From the NCBI RefSeq assembly GCF_025060755.1, contig NZ_JANYUY010000006.1:124001-188000 (forward strand): 64,000 nucleotides of DNA, given 5' to 3'. Shown here piece by piece: positions 25,652-37,742 of the stretch (the stretch's first letter is position 1; every line of letters starts with the position of its first letter). Both the position numbers and the translations under genes were made by a program. The stretch comes from Paenibacillus doosanensis. Its GTDB lineage: Bacteria > Bacillota > Bacilli > Paenibacillales > NBRC-103111. The notes beneath the pieces are model-generated. The model saw only the letters and a list, made by a program, of their open reading frames with translations, did no database searches and had not been told where the DNA came from.

Positions 25652-26683
25652 TTATTTAAAAAAGTAAACCGACATCACAGGCCCGATACTCATGTAAATC
25701 GCCGTTACGAAAATGTTGATCAGCGCCAGCGGCAGCAGCACCTTCCAGCCGAGCCCCATCAGCTGATCGACCCGAATCCGCGGCAGCGTGGCGCGAATCC
25801 AGAACAGGAAAAACACGATGAACGCGAACTTCAGCAAAAACCAGATGATCCCCGGGATAAAATCGAGGAACGGAAACGGCGACTGCCAGCCTCCGAGAAA
25901 CAAAGTCGTCGTCAGTCCGGCGATGGCGAAGACGTACACATATTCCGCCAGCATGAAGAACGCGAACCGGAAGCCGCTGTACTCCACGTGATACCCGGCC
26001 ACAAGCTCCGACTCCGCTTCGGGAAGGTCGAAAGGGGTCCGGTTCAGCTCGGATACGCCCGCTATGACGAAGACGACGAAGCCGATGATTTGCGGCAGGA
26101 AGTTCCAATGCCAGAAGCCGCCTGCCTGATGCTCGGCAATCACATTCAAATTCAAGCTGCCCGTCATCATAATGATGCCGATAACCGAGATGACGAGCGG
26201 AATCTCATAGCTAATCATTTGCGCGGCGGAGCGCATGCCCCCGAGGAGCGCATATTTGTTATTGGAAGCCCAGCCTCCGAGCACGATGCCGATCGTGGAA
26301 ATGCCCGACAAAGCCACGTAAAACAGCAAGCCGACGTTCAAGTCGGTGCTGATCAGCTTCTCCGAATACGGAATGACCGCTATGACGACGAAAGCCGGAA
26401 TGAACGTGATAACGGGCGCGAGAATGAACAGCTCCCGTTCCGCCTTTCGCGGAATCGTGTCTTCCTTAATCAGCAGCTTGAATACGTCCGCCACCGTCTG
26501 CAGCAGCCCTAACGGCCCTACCCGGTTCGGCCCGATCCGAAGCTGCATCCAGCCGATCACCTTGCGTTCGAAATAAATGGCATACGTAACGAAGCCCAGA
26601 ACAAGAAGCAACAATACGACGCCCCAAGCGCAAAAAATCGCAAAATTCGTCCACGTGAGCGGTTCATGCAATATACTGCTCAT
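25652..26683 (-). CDS. nuoH: NADH-quinone oxidoreductase subunit H
   Basis: 343 residues, eight membrane helices, with RIGPNRVGPLGLLQTVADVF, the cytoplasmic loop DLPEAESELVAGYHVEYSG and RATLPRIRVDQLM. It forms the entrance of the quinone chamber. The ATG overlaps the nuoD stop by one base (TAATG), so translation is coupled. Confidence 0.95.
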   Translation of the reverse strand: MSSILHEPLTWTNFAIFCAWGVVLLLLVLGFVTYAIYFERKVIGWMQLRIGPNRVGPLGLLQTVADVFKLLIKEDTIPRKAERELFILAPVITFIPAFVVIAVIPYSEKLISTDLNVGLLFYVALSGISTIGIVLGGWASNNKYALLGGMRSAAQMISYEIPLVISVIGIIMMTGSLNLNVIAEHQAGGFWHWNFLPQIIGFVVFVIAGVSELNRTPFDLPEAESELVAGYHVEYSGFRFAFFMLAEYVYVFAIAGLTTTLFLGGWQSPFPFLDFIPGIIWFLLKFAFIVFFLFWIRATLPRIRVDQLMGLGWKVLLPLALINIFVTAIYMSIGPVMSVYFFK

Positions 26684-27783
26684 TAGCAGTCCACCTCCCC
26701 GACGACAATATCGATGCCTCCGAGTATTGTGATCAAATTGGTCATCGTCTCGCCGACGAGCAGCTTCGGAAGAATTTGCAGGTTGACGAACGACGGTCTG
26801 CGGAACTTCAGCCGATACGGCTTATCCTTGCCCTTGGATACGATATAACAGCCGATCTCGCCGCGAGGCGCTTCGATTCGGGCGTAAACCTCGCCCTCGG
26901 GCGCGCGAAGAACGCGAGGCACCTTGCCCATAATCTCGCCCTCGGCAGGAAATTGCTCTACGGCCTGCTCCAATATGCGCAGCGACTGCCGCATCTCCTC
27001 AAACCGGATTAAATAACGGTCGTAGCAATCGCCGTTCGTCCCAACGGGAACGTCGAACTCGAAGCGGTCGTACAAGCAGTAAGGCTGGTCCTTCCGAAGA
27101 TCCCAATTGACCCCCGTACAGCGCAGATTGGCTCCGCTCAGCCCGTAGGCAATCGCCGTCTCCGCATCGTATTTGCCTATGCCCTTGATTCTGGCGAGAA
27201 AAATTTCGTTGCCGCTGACCAAATTGGTGTACTCATCCAGCTTATCCCTCATATAAGGAATAAAATCGCGAACCTTCTCGATCCACCCCTCCGGTGCGTC
27301 CCATTTCACGCCGCCGACCCGCATGTAGTTATAAGTCAGACGCGCACCGCACAGCTCGTTAAACAAATTGATGATGATTTCCCGATCGCGGAATGCATAC
27401 AAAAACGGGCTCATCGCCCCGATATCCAGCAAATAGGTGCCCCACCATACCATATGACTGGCAATCCGCTGCAGCTCCATCACGATGAGCCTTAAGAAAT
27501 CGGCCCGTTCCGGAATTTCCAGCTGCATCAGCTTCTCCACGGCGTGAACCAGCACATAGTTGTTGGTCATCGCCGAAACGTAATCCATTCGATCGGTATA
27601 CGGAATAATTTGCGTATAGGATAAATTTTCGGCGAGCTTCTCCGTCCCTCTGTGCAAATAGCCCATCACCGGGTCTGCGTGGGTTATAATTTCACCATCG
27701 AGCTTAACCACGATCCGAAATACCCCGTGGGTACTTGGATGCTGAGGCCCTACGTTCAACAGCAGTTCTTCCGTTCTAATCAA
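26683..27783 (-). CDS. nuoD: NADH-quinone oxidoreductase subunit D
   Basis: 366 residues of the 49-kDa subunit family, related to hydrogenase large subunits. NVGPQHPSTHGVFR near the N-terminus carries the quinone-site His, and MGYLHRGTEKLAE, GAMSPFLYAFRDRE and the C-terminal GGIDIVVGEVDC fit. It starts at TTG 27781-27783, preceded by GGAGGTG at 9 bases; no ATG is nearby in frame with homology. Confidence 0.95.
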   Translation of the reverse strand: MIRTEELLLNVGPQHPSTHGVFRIVVKLDGEIITHADPVMGYLHRGTEKLAENLSYTQIIPYTDRMDYVSAMTNNYVLVHAVEKLMQLEIPERADFLRLIVMELQRIASHMVWWGTYLLDIGAMSPFLYAFRDREIIINLFNELCGARLTYNYMRVGGVKWDAPEGWIEKVRDFIPYMRDKLDEYTNLVSGNEIFLARIKGIGKYDAETAIAYGLSGANLRCTGVNWDLRKDQPYCLYDRFEFDVPVGTNGDCYDRYLIRFEEMRQSLRILEQAVEQFPAEGEIMGKVPRVLRAPEGEVYARIEAPRGEIGCYIVSKGKDKPYRLKFRRPSFVNLQILPKLLVGETMTNLITILGGIDIVVGEVDC

Positions 27784-27789
27784 GAGACT

Positions 27790-28794
27790 CTACACCTCCG
27801 GGTCAAGCGGTTCATAGTCTTTGCGCAGCGGGTGGCCCACCCAATCGTCGGCCATCATAATTCTTCTCAAATCCGGATGTCCCGGGAAATCGATGCCCAG
27901 CAAATCGTATATTTCGCGTTCGTTCCAATTGGCGGTCGGCCAAATCGGCGTCACCGAAGGAATCGACGGAGCTTCGCGGTTCGTCTTAACCTTGATGCAT
28001 ACTTCATGCTTCGTATCCAGCGCGAGCAGATGATAAGCGACCTCCATATGGGTTTCTTGGTCGACGCCGGATACGTTGCGCAAATAGTTCATACGAAACT
28101 CGCTGTCGTCCCTCAGCTGTTCGGCCGCTGCGGGCCACAGTTCACTTTTAATGACTATATAAGGAAGATGTCCGTCCTTCTCGTTAACAAAAGCCTCCTC
28201 CACCGCCGCATCGCCATGCTGCGCCTTCAACAAGGCAACCCATTGATCCAGCCGCGGCTGATTGGGAGACGGCTGCTTAGGCGCAGCCTCTTCGCCCTCC
28301 GGCTTTTTGGCACGTGCGTTCGCTCTGGCCGCGCGGGCTTCCGCCGCCGCCTTCGCTTTGGCTTCCTTCTCCGCGTCCGAAGGAACGGCCCGTTCGGCGG
28401 CCGGAGCATCCGACGGCTCCTTGCCGGGGGCCGCCGCAGCCGGATCAGCCGGATCAGCCGGATCGGCGGCATCGGCCGCCGCCCTGGCCCTCCGGCGCGG
28501 GGTGGCTTCCGGCTTCGCGGAAGCTTCCGTGCCTGCCTCGCCGCCGGGTTCATCCGGCTTGGCCGCCGCCGCTGGGGCCGCTCCTTCCGGCGTCTCGGCG
28601 CTTGCAGCCGGCTTCTGCTCCTGCGGAGCCTGCGCCTGCGCTTCGGCAGCTTCCGCCGCCTTGGATTCAGGCTGCTCCGAAGCTTGAGCCTCCGGCTCGG
28701 GCTTCGCTTCCTCGGCGGCCGTCTCCCCCTCCTTCGGCTTCACGGCTTCCTCGTCCGCCTTCGGGAGCATATCCTTCTTCTGTTCATCGCTCAT
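27790..28794 (-). CDS. nuoC: NADH-quinone oxidoreductase subunit C with a long low-complexity N-terminal extension
   Basis: 334 residues. The NuoC (30-kDa) domain occupies about 185-334, with [39 protein letters not shown] and the C-terminal [10 protein letters not shown]. The first 175 or so residues are an Ala/Glu/Pro/Lys-rich tract without predicted fold, including a DPA tandem repeat encoded by a 9-base direct repeat at about 28438-28467. Typical NuoC is about 150-220 residues. The start overlaps nuoB by 4 bases (ATGA), so the extension is part of the translated gene. Function of the tail is unknown; a flexible acidic linker is possible. Confidence 0.92.
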   Translation of the reverse strand: MSDEQKKDMLPKADEEAVKPKEGETAAEEAKPEPEAQASEQPESKAAEAAEAQAQAPQEQKPAASAETPEGAAPAAAAKPDEPGGEAGTEASAKPEATPRRRARAAADAADPADPADPAAAAPGKEPSDAPAAERAVPSDAEKEAKAKAAAEARAARANARAKKPEGEEAAPKQPSPNQPRLDQWVALLKAQHGDAAVEEAFVNEKDGHLPYIVIKSELWPAAAEQLRDDSEFRMNYLRNVSGVDQETHMEVAYHLLALDTKHEVCIKVKTNREAPSIPSVTPIWPTANWNEREIYDLLGIDFPGHPDLRRIMMADDWVGHPLRKDYEPLDPEV

Positions 28795-29309
28795 CGATTC
28801 GTCACCTGCTTACCGGTTTTTGCCTCGTAGCGGATCTTTTCCTGCAGCTTGTTGATTCCATAGATCAGCGCCGCCGGATTCGGCGGACAACCGGGAATAT
28901 AGACGTCGACCGGCACGACCTGATCGACGCCCTTGACCACCGCGTACGATTTGACGTACGGACCTCCCGCCGTAGCACAGGAGCCCATCGCAATCACCCA
29001 TTTCGGCTCCGGCATTTGCTCATACAAGCGGCGCAGCAGCGGCGCCATCTTCTTCGTCACCGTGCCGGCGACGATCATCACATCGGACTGTCTGGGCGAC
29101 GTACGGAAAATAACGCCGAACCGGTCAAGGTCGTAGTGGGAAGCCCCGGTCCCCATCATCTCGATAGCGCAGCAGGCAAGACCGAACGTTAGCGGCCACA
29201 GCGAGTTGCTTCGCGCCCATGCCTTGATTTGCTCCAATGTCGTCATAAATACATTACGATCCAGCTCTTGTCTCTCTTCCGGGGAAATCGACTCTAAATT
29301 GAAGTCCAT
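28791..29309 (-). CDS. nuoB: NADH-quinone oxidoreductase subunit B
   Basis: 172 residues. [23 protein letters not shown] and [10 protein letters not shown] carry the four cysteines of cluster N2, the last iron-sulfur centre before quinone. ATG 29307-29309 is chosen with GAAGAAGG upstream; the longer frame to 29372 would start inside nuoA without a ribosome site. It overlaps the nuoA end by 16 bases. Confidence 0.95.
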   Translation of the reverse strand: MDFNLESISPEERQELDRNVFMTTLEQIKAWARSNSLWPLTFGLACCAIEMMGTGASHYDLDRFGVIFRTSPRQSDVMIVAGTVTKKMAPLLRRLYEQMPEPKWVIAMGSCATAGGPYVKSYAVVKGVDQVVPVDVYIPGCPPNPAALIYGINKLQEKIRYEAKTGKQVTNR

Positions 29310-29659
29310 TGCAGCACCTTCTTCTTCCAAGCGTAGATTAACCCAACCACAAGCAGCCCTACAAAAATGCACATCTCTACAAGCGCAAACAAGCCTAATT
29401 GCTTATACGCAACGGCCCATGGGTACAAAAATACAGTTTCCACATCGAAAATAACAAACATCAGCGCAAACAAATAATAGCGGATATTGAAGCGCACATG
29501 GCTTTCGCCGACAGGCTCATTACCGCTTTCATAAGTGGTATACTTCTCCTCCACCGGCTTGTTCGGGCGAAGCCATCGTCCCACTGTAAGCGCTACAATT
29601 GGAAGCAACACACCAAGCACGAGAAAAATCGCAACGACCACGTAACTGTTCATGTACAT
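29294..29659 (-). CDS. nuoA: NADH-quinone oxidoreductase subunit A
   Basis: About 121 residues with three membrane helices. The conserved segment [15 protein letters not shown] and [19 protein letters not shown] identify NuoA. It is the first gene of the NDH-1 operon. I chose ATG 29657-29659, 13 bases after GGAGG; an ATG seven codons upstream overlaps that ribosome site and is unlikely. Confidence 0.93.
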   Translation of the reverse strand: MYMNSYVVVAIFLVLGVLLPIVALTVGRWLRPNKPVEEKYTTYESGNEPVGESHVRFNIRYYLFALMFVIFDVETVFLYPWAVAYKQLGLFALVEMCIFVGLLVVGLIYAWKKKVLQWTSI

Positions 29660-29854
29660 CGTGAACGATCCGCCTCCCATTTACGTTTTGGAAAGTATGT
29701 ACTCCAGCAAGCATGTGCAGACTCATCGTGCTGAACGAGGAGGGCTTGTTCTGTTCTTGTTTCCATTGTAAGCGCGAACAAGATGAATTTCCCTGCAGAC
29801 TCATCTAACGATACCTTATCATGCACAACACTTCTGTTAATATATGTCTAAGCA

Positions 29855-29884
29855 ATTATATCAAATGCCTGTTGGGGTGTCTAA
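29855..29884 (-). promoter_or_regulatory. Possible sigma-A promoter of the nuo operon
   Basis: On the minus strand TATAAT (29855-29860) lies 18 bases after TTAGAC (29879-29884). The -10 is perfect and the -35 is weak. It is about 195 bases before nuoA and adjoins the repeat element, leaving a long leader. Confidence 0.4.
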
Positions 29885-29896
29885 TATTTCCTGTAA

Positions 29897-30066
29897 GAAA
29901 CAAATCCCCCAAAAGTGACGTGATGCTCTGAAGCTTATTCCGTCCGCATCCAGCTTCGGCTGGATCGGCGCCTAACCAATCCCCCGGGATCGTTCTATGG
30001 TTAGACATTACTTTCGGGGGAGCCCCCGGATATCCAAAGGAATTGCTGTGCATCATTTCCTATAAC
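29897..30066 (-). repeat. Interspersed intergenic repeat, copy C
   Basis: About 170 bp, between the atpC terminator and the nuo promoter. The closing stem is CCCCCAAAAGT (29906-29916) with ACTTTCGGGGG (30010-30020); the single A-C mismatch becomes a G-U pair in minus-strand RNA. An inner hairpin ATCCAGC-TTCG-GCTGGAT is perfect. A minus-strand frame of 66 codons crosses this copy (29856-30056), but the same frame is broken in other copies, so I do not call it a gene. Confidence 0.88.
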
Positions 30067-30097
30067 AAAAAAAGCGAAGGAACCCGGTTCCTCCGCT
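30066..30097 (-). terminator. Rho-independent terminator of the atp operon
   Basis: On the minus strand AGCGGAGGAACC pairs with GGTTCCTTCGCT (one mismatch) and is followed by a run of seven T, 20 bases after the atpC stop. Confidence 0.92.
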
Positions 30098-30116
30098 ATT
30101 TCTTTCGTTCCAACTT

Positions 30117-30518
30117 CTATTTTCTCCCAAAAACCTCGATCCGATTCAATGCTTTTTGCAAAGCCAGTTCCGCCCGTTTGAAATCGTAATGGTCCTTTTT
30201 GGACGCCAAACGTTTCTCCGCGCGTTCCTTGGCCGCCTTGGCACGCTCGATATCGATTTGTTCCGGCAGCTCAGCGCTTTCCGCCAGAATAACCACCTTA
30301 TCTTTGCGGACTTCCATGAAGCCACCGTTCACCGCAATATAATGATCTTTACCGCTTTGCTTCACGGTAACCGGCGCAACTCTCAATGGAGTAACCAAAG
30401 GAATGTGATTCGGCAGAATACCAAGCTCTCCATCGACGCCCTTGACGATAATCATGTTTACCTCTTGAGCAAACACTTTACGCTCGGGAGTTACAATTTC
30501 CAGCAGGAAAGTACTCAC
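30117..30518 (-). CDS. atpC: ATP synthase epsilon subunit
   Basis: 133 residues: an N-terminal beta-sandwich (LLEIVTPERKVFAQEV, GELGILPNHIPLVTPL) and a C-terminal helical hairpin rich in Ala, Glu and Lys. It is part of the central stalk and regulates ATP hydrolysis. I use GTG 30516-30518, with TAGGAGGAATC upstream; the extra 17 codons of the longer frame include that ribosome site. Last gene of the operon. Confidence 0.95.
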   Translation of the reverse strand: MSTFLLEIVTPERKVFAQEVNMIIVKGVDGELGILPNHIPLVTPLRVAPVTVKQSGKDHYIAVNGGFMEVRKDKVVILAESAELPEQIDIERAKAAKERAEKRLASKKDHYDFKRAELALQKALNRIEVFGRK

Positions 30519-30672
30519 TTGGATTCCTCCTAAGAACCTTTCTTTACGAAAAGTCCACTTCGTAGGCATAAATCGGAGCCTATTCGAGCATAGCCCGTTC
30601 TTCAGCCTCTAGTACACCAGTATCTTTATTGGCTCGTTCAGGCATGATCGCTCATGCCTAAACGACGTCATA

Positions 30673-32121
<1,449 letters not shown>

Positions 32122-32200
32122 TCATATCATCGGCTTCGCTCAGCTCGCAGCTTCGCGTCGCCGTAGCCGTTCTTCATTTATCGCTCAACTGCAAACCGTT

Positions 32201-33058
32201 CTATGCTTGTGCGTTCGCACCCGCAACGATCTCAGAGATTTCCTGAGTGATCGCCGCCTGCCGCGCACGGTTATAAGACAAGGTCAATCCGCTGATCATC
32301 TTCGTCGCGTTCTTGGTCGCGTTGCTCATCGCGGTCATTCTCGCGCCGAACTCGCTCGCTTTACCGTCCAGAACCGCGCTGTAGATCAACGTTTCCGCAT
32401 ATTTAGGCAGAAGCACTTCCAACACGCCCTCCGGAGAAGGCTCGTACTCGTAGTTGGACACTACCGCTCCGCTCATATCTTCCATCGGCAGAAGCTGCTT
32501 CATTGTCGGTATTTGAGTAATTGCATTCACGAACTTGTTATACACCAGGTATAACTGGTCGTAAGAACCGTTCTCGAAATTCTTCACTGCAGCGGCGGCA
32601 ACCGGTCTTATGTCTGCAAATGTCGGCGAATCGGAAAGACCTACGACTTCCTCAACGATCGAAATGTTGCGCTTGTTAAAGAAATCTCTTCCTTTACGTC
32701 CGATGACAAAGACGGCGTACTCGCTCGGAGAACTATGTCTCTCTTTGATTTCAGCCATTACTTTACGAAGCACGTTCGCATTGTACCCGCCGGCCAAGCC
32801 GCGGTCCGAGGTTACCACCAAATAACCGGTTCTCTTTACCTCGCGGTTTTGCAGCATCGGATGCTTAACGCCTTTCGTTCCCGCAGCGATGCTTCCGACC
32901 ACTTCCTTCAGCTTATCCGCATAAGGACGTGCTGCTTCCGCTGCCTCCTGCGCTCTTCTCAGACGGGAAGCGGCGACCATCTCCATCGCTTTGGTAATCT
33001 GCTTCGTGCTTTGTTTGGACTTAATCTCGCGCTTAATCTCGCGCATCCCTTTTGCCAT
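32201..33058 (-). CDS. atpG: ATP synthase gamma subunit
   Basis: 285 residues with the two long coiled helices at the ends: N-terminal [20 protein letters not shown] and the C-terminal [15 protein letters not shown] with [17 protein letters not shown]. The middle Rossmann-like part includes [13 protein letters not shown]. It is the rotating shaft of F1. It lies between atpA and atpD as expected. Confidence 0.96.
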   Translation of the reverse strand: MAKGMREIKREIKSKQSTKQITKAMEMVAASRLRRAQEAAEAARPYADKLKEVVGSIAAGTKGVKHPMLQNREVKRTGYLVVTSDRGLAGGYNANVLRKVMAEIKERHSSPSEYAVFVIGRKGRDFFNKRNISIVEEVVGLSDSPTFADIRPVAAAAVKNFENGSYDQLYLVYNKFVNAITQIPTMKQLLPMEDMSGAVVSNYEYEPSPEGVLEVLLPKYAETLIYSAVLDGKASEFGARMTAMSNATKNATKMISGLTLSYNRARQAAITQEISEIVAGANAQA

Positions 33059-33182
33059 GCCTGTTCACCTCTCTCTCGAAGCTTCCCCCGCCTGGAGGAA
33101 AGCCTTCACTCGAAAAGCCTGTTAAAAGACTTATAATGGAACACCGAGCTTCTCAGCCGAGAAGCTCCGATGGTTTTATATG

Positions 33183-34703
<1,521 letters not shown>

Positions 34704-34713
34704 TCACCCCTAT

Positions 34714-35265
34714 CTACAGTGCTTGAGATTGATTCAACGTTTTTTTCAACCGTTCAAGCTTGCCGGCCAAGCTTCCGTCATACAGACGGTCGCCGATGCG
34801 CACTTGAATGCCGCCGAGCAAGCTTTTATCGAGAACCGATTCGACACGGATTTGTTTGCCTGTCACTGCGCTGAATTTTGCCGCGATGCTGCCAAGCTCC
34901 GTTTCGGACAAATCCACCGGCGTATAGACGGTAGCTTTCGCTTGACCGAGCGCGTCGCTTGCAATCGCCGTAAAATACGTTGCCAGCGCGTCCAGCAGCT
35001 CTTCTCTGCCCTTTTCGACAAGAAGCAGCAGCGTGTTAAACGTAATTGCCGACAGCTTGCCTTCAAAAATCGACTTGAGCATCGTCGCTTTCGCTTCGGC
35101 TCCGATTCCCGGATGCTTAACAAGCTTCGCGAAATCGCCGTTATCTCTCAGAACCGCAGCTACGGACTGCAGCTCCTCTTCCACCTGCGCGATCAAGTTT
35201 TGCTCTTGCGCAAGCTCGAACAGCGCTTTCGCATATCTTTTGGCTACGATCGTATCCTGGCTCAT
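34714..35265 (-). CDS. atpH: ATP synthase delta subunit
   Basis: 183 residues of the OSCP/delta family: KRYAKALFELAQEQN at the N-terminus and the C-terminal VDLSETELGSIAAKF with the GGIQVRIGDRLYDGSL motif. It links F1 to the peripheral stalk. The ATG overlaps the atpF stop by 4 bases (ATGA). Confidence 0.95.
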   Translation of the reverse strand: MSQDTIVAKRYAKALFELAQEQNLIAQVEEELQSVAAVLRDNGDFAKLVKHPGIGAEAKATMLKSIFEGKLSAITFNTLLLLVEKGREELLDALATYFTAIASDALGQAKATVYTPVDLSETELGSIAAKFSAVTGKQIRVESVLDKSLLGGIQVRIGDRLYDGSLAGKLERLKKTLNQSQAL

Positions 35266-35747
35266 TGGTTGCCTCCTACCTCTTTCAGGTAATGCTCAAC
35301 CAACTGCTCTTGAGATTTCTCGTCGATTTGTTTTTCGATAATTTTCGATGCGATCATAACGGACATCGCGCTCACTTGGCTGCGAAGTGCGGCAATCGCC
35401 TTGTTCTTCTCGTTCTCGATATCGCGAAGCGCCTCGTCTTTCAAGCGGGTAGCTTCGTTTTTAGCCTGCAGGATGATCTCATCCGCCTGCTTGGAGCTGG
35501 TCACTTTCGCCTGCTCGATCATATCGTAAGCTTCTTTGCGAGCTTGTTGAATCGCTTCTTTTTGCTCGTTCAGCAGTTGTTCGGATTCTTTGCGGTTTTG
35601 TTCCGCGCTTTGAATTTGATCTTGGATATGCGTTCTGCGTTTTTCCATCATACCGAACAAAGGACCGAAAGCATATTTGCTCAGCAGGAAGTAAAGAACC
35701 AGAAACGCGATAAGCTGAATAATAAACGTAGACGGAATAAAATTCAT
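35262..35747 (-). CDS. atpF: ATP synthase subunit b
   Basis: 161 residues: a single N-terminal membrane helix (about residues 5-24) followed by a long charged helix rich in Glu, Lys, Gln and Ala that forms the peripheral stalk dimer. Length and layout are typical. It sits between atpE and atpH. Confidence 0.95.
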   Translation of the reverse strand: MNFIPSTFIIQLIAFLVLYFLLSKYAFGPLFGMMEKRRTHIQDQIQSAEQNRKESEQLLNEQKEAIQQARKEAYDMIEQAKVTSSKQADEIILQAKNEATRLKDEALRDIENEKNKAIAALRSQVSAMSVMIASKIIEKQIDEKSQEQLVEHYLKEVGGNQ

Positions 35748-35864
35748 CTAAGTGTCACTCCCTTCTGAGAGGTTTACTGGTTACTGTTCAGCCCGAGAGG
35801 GCCACGCACAGCTTGCTATGGGCAAAACGAAGGCGGAGGCTACAAGGCTTCCCCGCCCATCGAA

Positions 35865-36125
<261 letters not shown>

Positions 36126-36157
36126 TCAATCAGCCTGTAGTAAAGACTGTGTTTGAT

Positions 36158-36925
36158 TTAGTGATCTTCTTTGTGCTCAATAGCCTGAGACAAGTATACC
36201 ATTGTCAAAATGGTAAAGACGAACGCCTGAATGGCACCGACGAAAACGGAGAACCCTTGCCATACGATCAGCGGAATAACTCCCAACGGTCCTGCCATCA
36301 AGATAACGCCGATCAGAACCTCGCCGGCATAAATGTTACCGAATAACCGCAAGCCGAGCGTCAAGAGTTTGGAAACCTCTTTGATCACGTTCAGCGGGAA
36401 CATCGCCCAATGCGGTTCCACATAGTGTTTCAGGTAATGCTTCGTGTTGCGGGTCAAGCCCAGGTAATGGGACATCACGATAACCATCAGAGCCAAAGCC
36501 ATAGTAACGGCAACGTCAGCTGTAGGCGACTTCCACCAAGCGATAGCAAGGTGCTGACCTTTCTCGTGAGCCTCGTTGAACACTTGCTCCGTAATGCCAA
36601 GACCCGGCAGCGGAGAAGTTACCTCCGTTGTAATCCCTAACGGCAAACCAAGCATATTGCCAACGAAGATAAACATGATCAAGGTAATGCCGAGCATAAG
36701 GAACGACTTTCCTTTTTTCATATCCATTGTGCTGGCAATCAATCCATGAACGAACTCAACGATCCACTCGACAAAATTCTGCATTTTCCCCGGTTTGTCA
36801 ACGGACAAGCGGCTGGTGCCCACTTTTGCCAAAATAAATACGATCAAGCTGGTTACGACGATCATGATGATCGCGGACAAATCGAATCTGATACCGCCTA
36901 ATGTAATAATGGGCAATTCATGCAT
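36158..36925 (-). CDS. atpB: ATP synthase subunit a
   Basis: 255 residues, five or six membrane helices, with the essential Arg in LGLRLFGNIYAGE and the C-terminal helix GAIQAFVFTILTMVYLSQAI. It provides the proton half-channels facing the c-ring. It starts the structural part of the operon after atpI. Confidence 0.96.
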   Translation of the reverse strand: MHELPIITLGGIRFDLSAIIMIVVTSLIVFILAKVGTSRLSVDKPGKMQNFVEWIVEFVHGLIASTMDMKKGKSFLMLGITLIMFIFVGNMLGLPLGITTEVTSPLPGLGITEQVFNEAHEKGQHLAIAWWKSPTADVAVTMALALMVIVMSHYLGLTRNTKHYLKHYVEPHWAMFPLNVIKEVSKLLTLGLRLFGNIYAGEVLIGVILMAGPLGVIPLIVWQGFSVFVGAIQAFVFTILTMVYLSQAIEHKEDH

Positions 36926-36959
36926 GCAGTTTGTTTCACCCCTTTCCCAAAATAATGTT

Positions 36960-37343
36960 TTACTTCTTCCTTGCCTTTAAAGTAGAAATAATACCCAATA
37001 GGAGTGTTGCCATCTGTACGAAAAATAACCCTGCCAGCGTTGTCGAAAATGCAACCTGCTGCTCATACTTGTAGGCCATTAAAACGGCTAACAGCGAAAC
37101 GGAAGCGCGGGTAATGAAGCCCAAATTCACTTTCCGGTTCGATTTTTCCACGACCGCTTTGGTCAACTGCTCGATTTTCCAGGCCAAGTACCGTGAGTTG
37201 ATCATGCTGACGACCGTGCCGAGAATGAGTCCGGCAAAGTATACGCGGTAGGCAGGCAAAACGGCCCATCCCATAAAGCAGAAGGACAAAAAAAATATGG
37301 TCATTCGTTGAACCGTTTTCAGATGGGCAGAGAAATCATCCAT
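36960..37343 (-). CDS. atpI: ATP synthase subunit I
   Basis: 127 residues with four hydrophobic segments, member of the AtpI family that assists c-ring assembly and may carry magnesium or calcium. ATG 37341-37343 is the start because a ribosome-like GGGGGC lies upstream and the alternative longer frame extends into atpZ. It overlaps the atpZ stop by 8 bases. Confidence 0.88.
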   Translation of the reverse strand: MDDFSAHLKTVQRMTIFFLSFCFMGWAVLPAYRVYFAGLILGTVVSMINSRYLAWKIEQLTKAVVEKSNRKVNLGFITRASVSLLAVLMAYKYEQQVAFSTTLAGLFFVQMATLLLGIISTLKARKK

Positions 37344-37569
37344 TAGAGCCCCCTGTGTACTTACGAAGTATGAGGATGACACTGAAAACACCTACGAAAA
37401 AACCAAACATAATCCCGGCCACCAACCAGATCGACTGGCCGCCGGTCCAGTCACGGAGCAGATTGCCTATCCAGTAACCGGCCAACATGCATACGATTAA
37501 ATCCGCACCAATTGCACTCACTAAAGCTACAGCGCGCCATGGATCATCATCAAATCGCTGGTTTTTCAT
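37336..37569 (-). CDS. atpZ: AtpZ/AtpI-family small membrane protein
   Basis: 77 residues, two membrane helices separated by a short polar loop (GNLLRDWTGGQSIW). The pattern GADLIVCMLAGYWIGNLL with FGFFVGVFSVILIL fits the AtpZ family that heads atp operons in Firmicutes. It probably cooperates with AtpI. First gene after the promoter, with AGGGTGGC before the ATG. Confidence 0.85.
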   Translation of the reverse strand: MKNQRFDDDPWRAVALVSAIGADLIVCMLAGYWIGNLLRDWTGGQSIWLVAGIMFGFFVGVFSVILILRKYTGGSNG

Positions 37570-37594
37570 AAGCCACCCTTATCAATCCTAGTAT

Positions 37595-37624
37595 ATTTTA
37601 TCGGAGCAGTATCATTTTTGTCAA
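37595..37624 (-). promoter_or_regulatory. Sigma-A promoter of the atp operon
   Basis: On the minus strand a perfect TTGACA (37619-37624) and TAAAAT (37595-37600) are 18 bases apart, 26 bases before atpZ. It lies just after the wecB terminator, so the atp operon has its own start. Confidence 0.8.
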
Positions 37625-37661
37625 TTACCGAAGTTTGTTAACTAACAGTGATCAAAATCAC

Positions 37662-37688
37662 AAAAACCTTGATGTATCAAGGTTTTTT
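37662..37688. terminator. Terminator of wecB, symmetrical
   Basis: AAAACCTTGAT and ATCAAGGTTTT form a perfect 11-bp stem with a 2-base loop, flanked by T-runs on both strands. It lies 55 bases beyond the wecB stop. Confidence 0.9.
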
Positions 37689-37742
37689 GCGATTTCAAAC
37701 CAAACAGTGTAACTGTACGCTGTAACGTTTGTCATGAGATTG

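Noticed and set aside
28314-29192. Long plus-strand frame antisense to nuoC and nuoB
   Set aside because: It is a GC-driven shadow of the Ala/Pro-rich nuoC extension; Arg/Pro-rich translation without a ribosome site.
29856-30056. 66-codon minus-strand frame across repeat copy C
   Set aside because: The frame is broken by stops in the homologous positions of copies A and B, so it is a by-product of the repeat rather than a protein gene.
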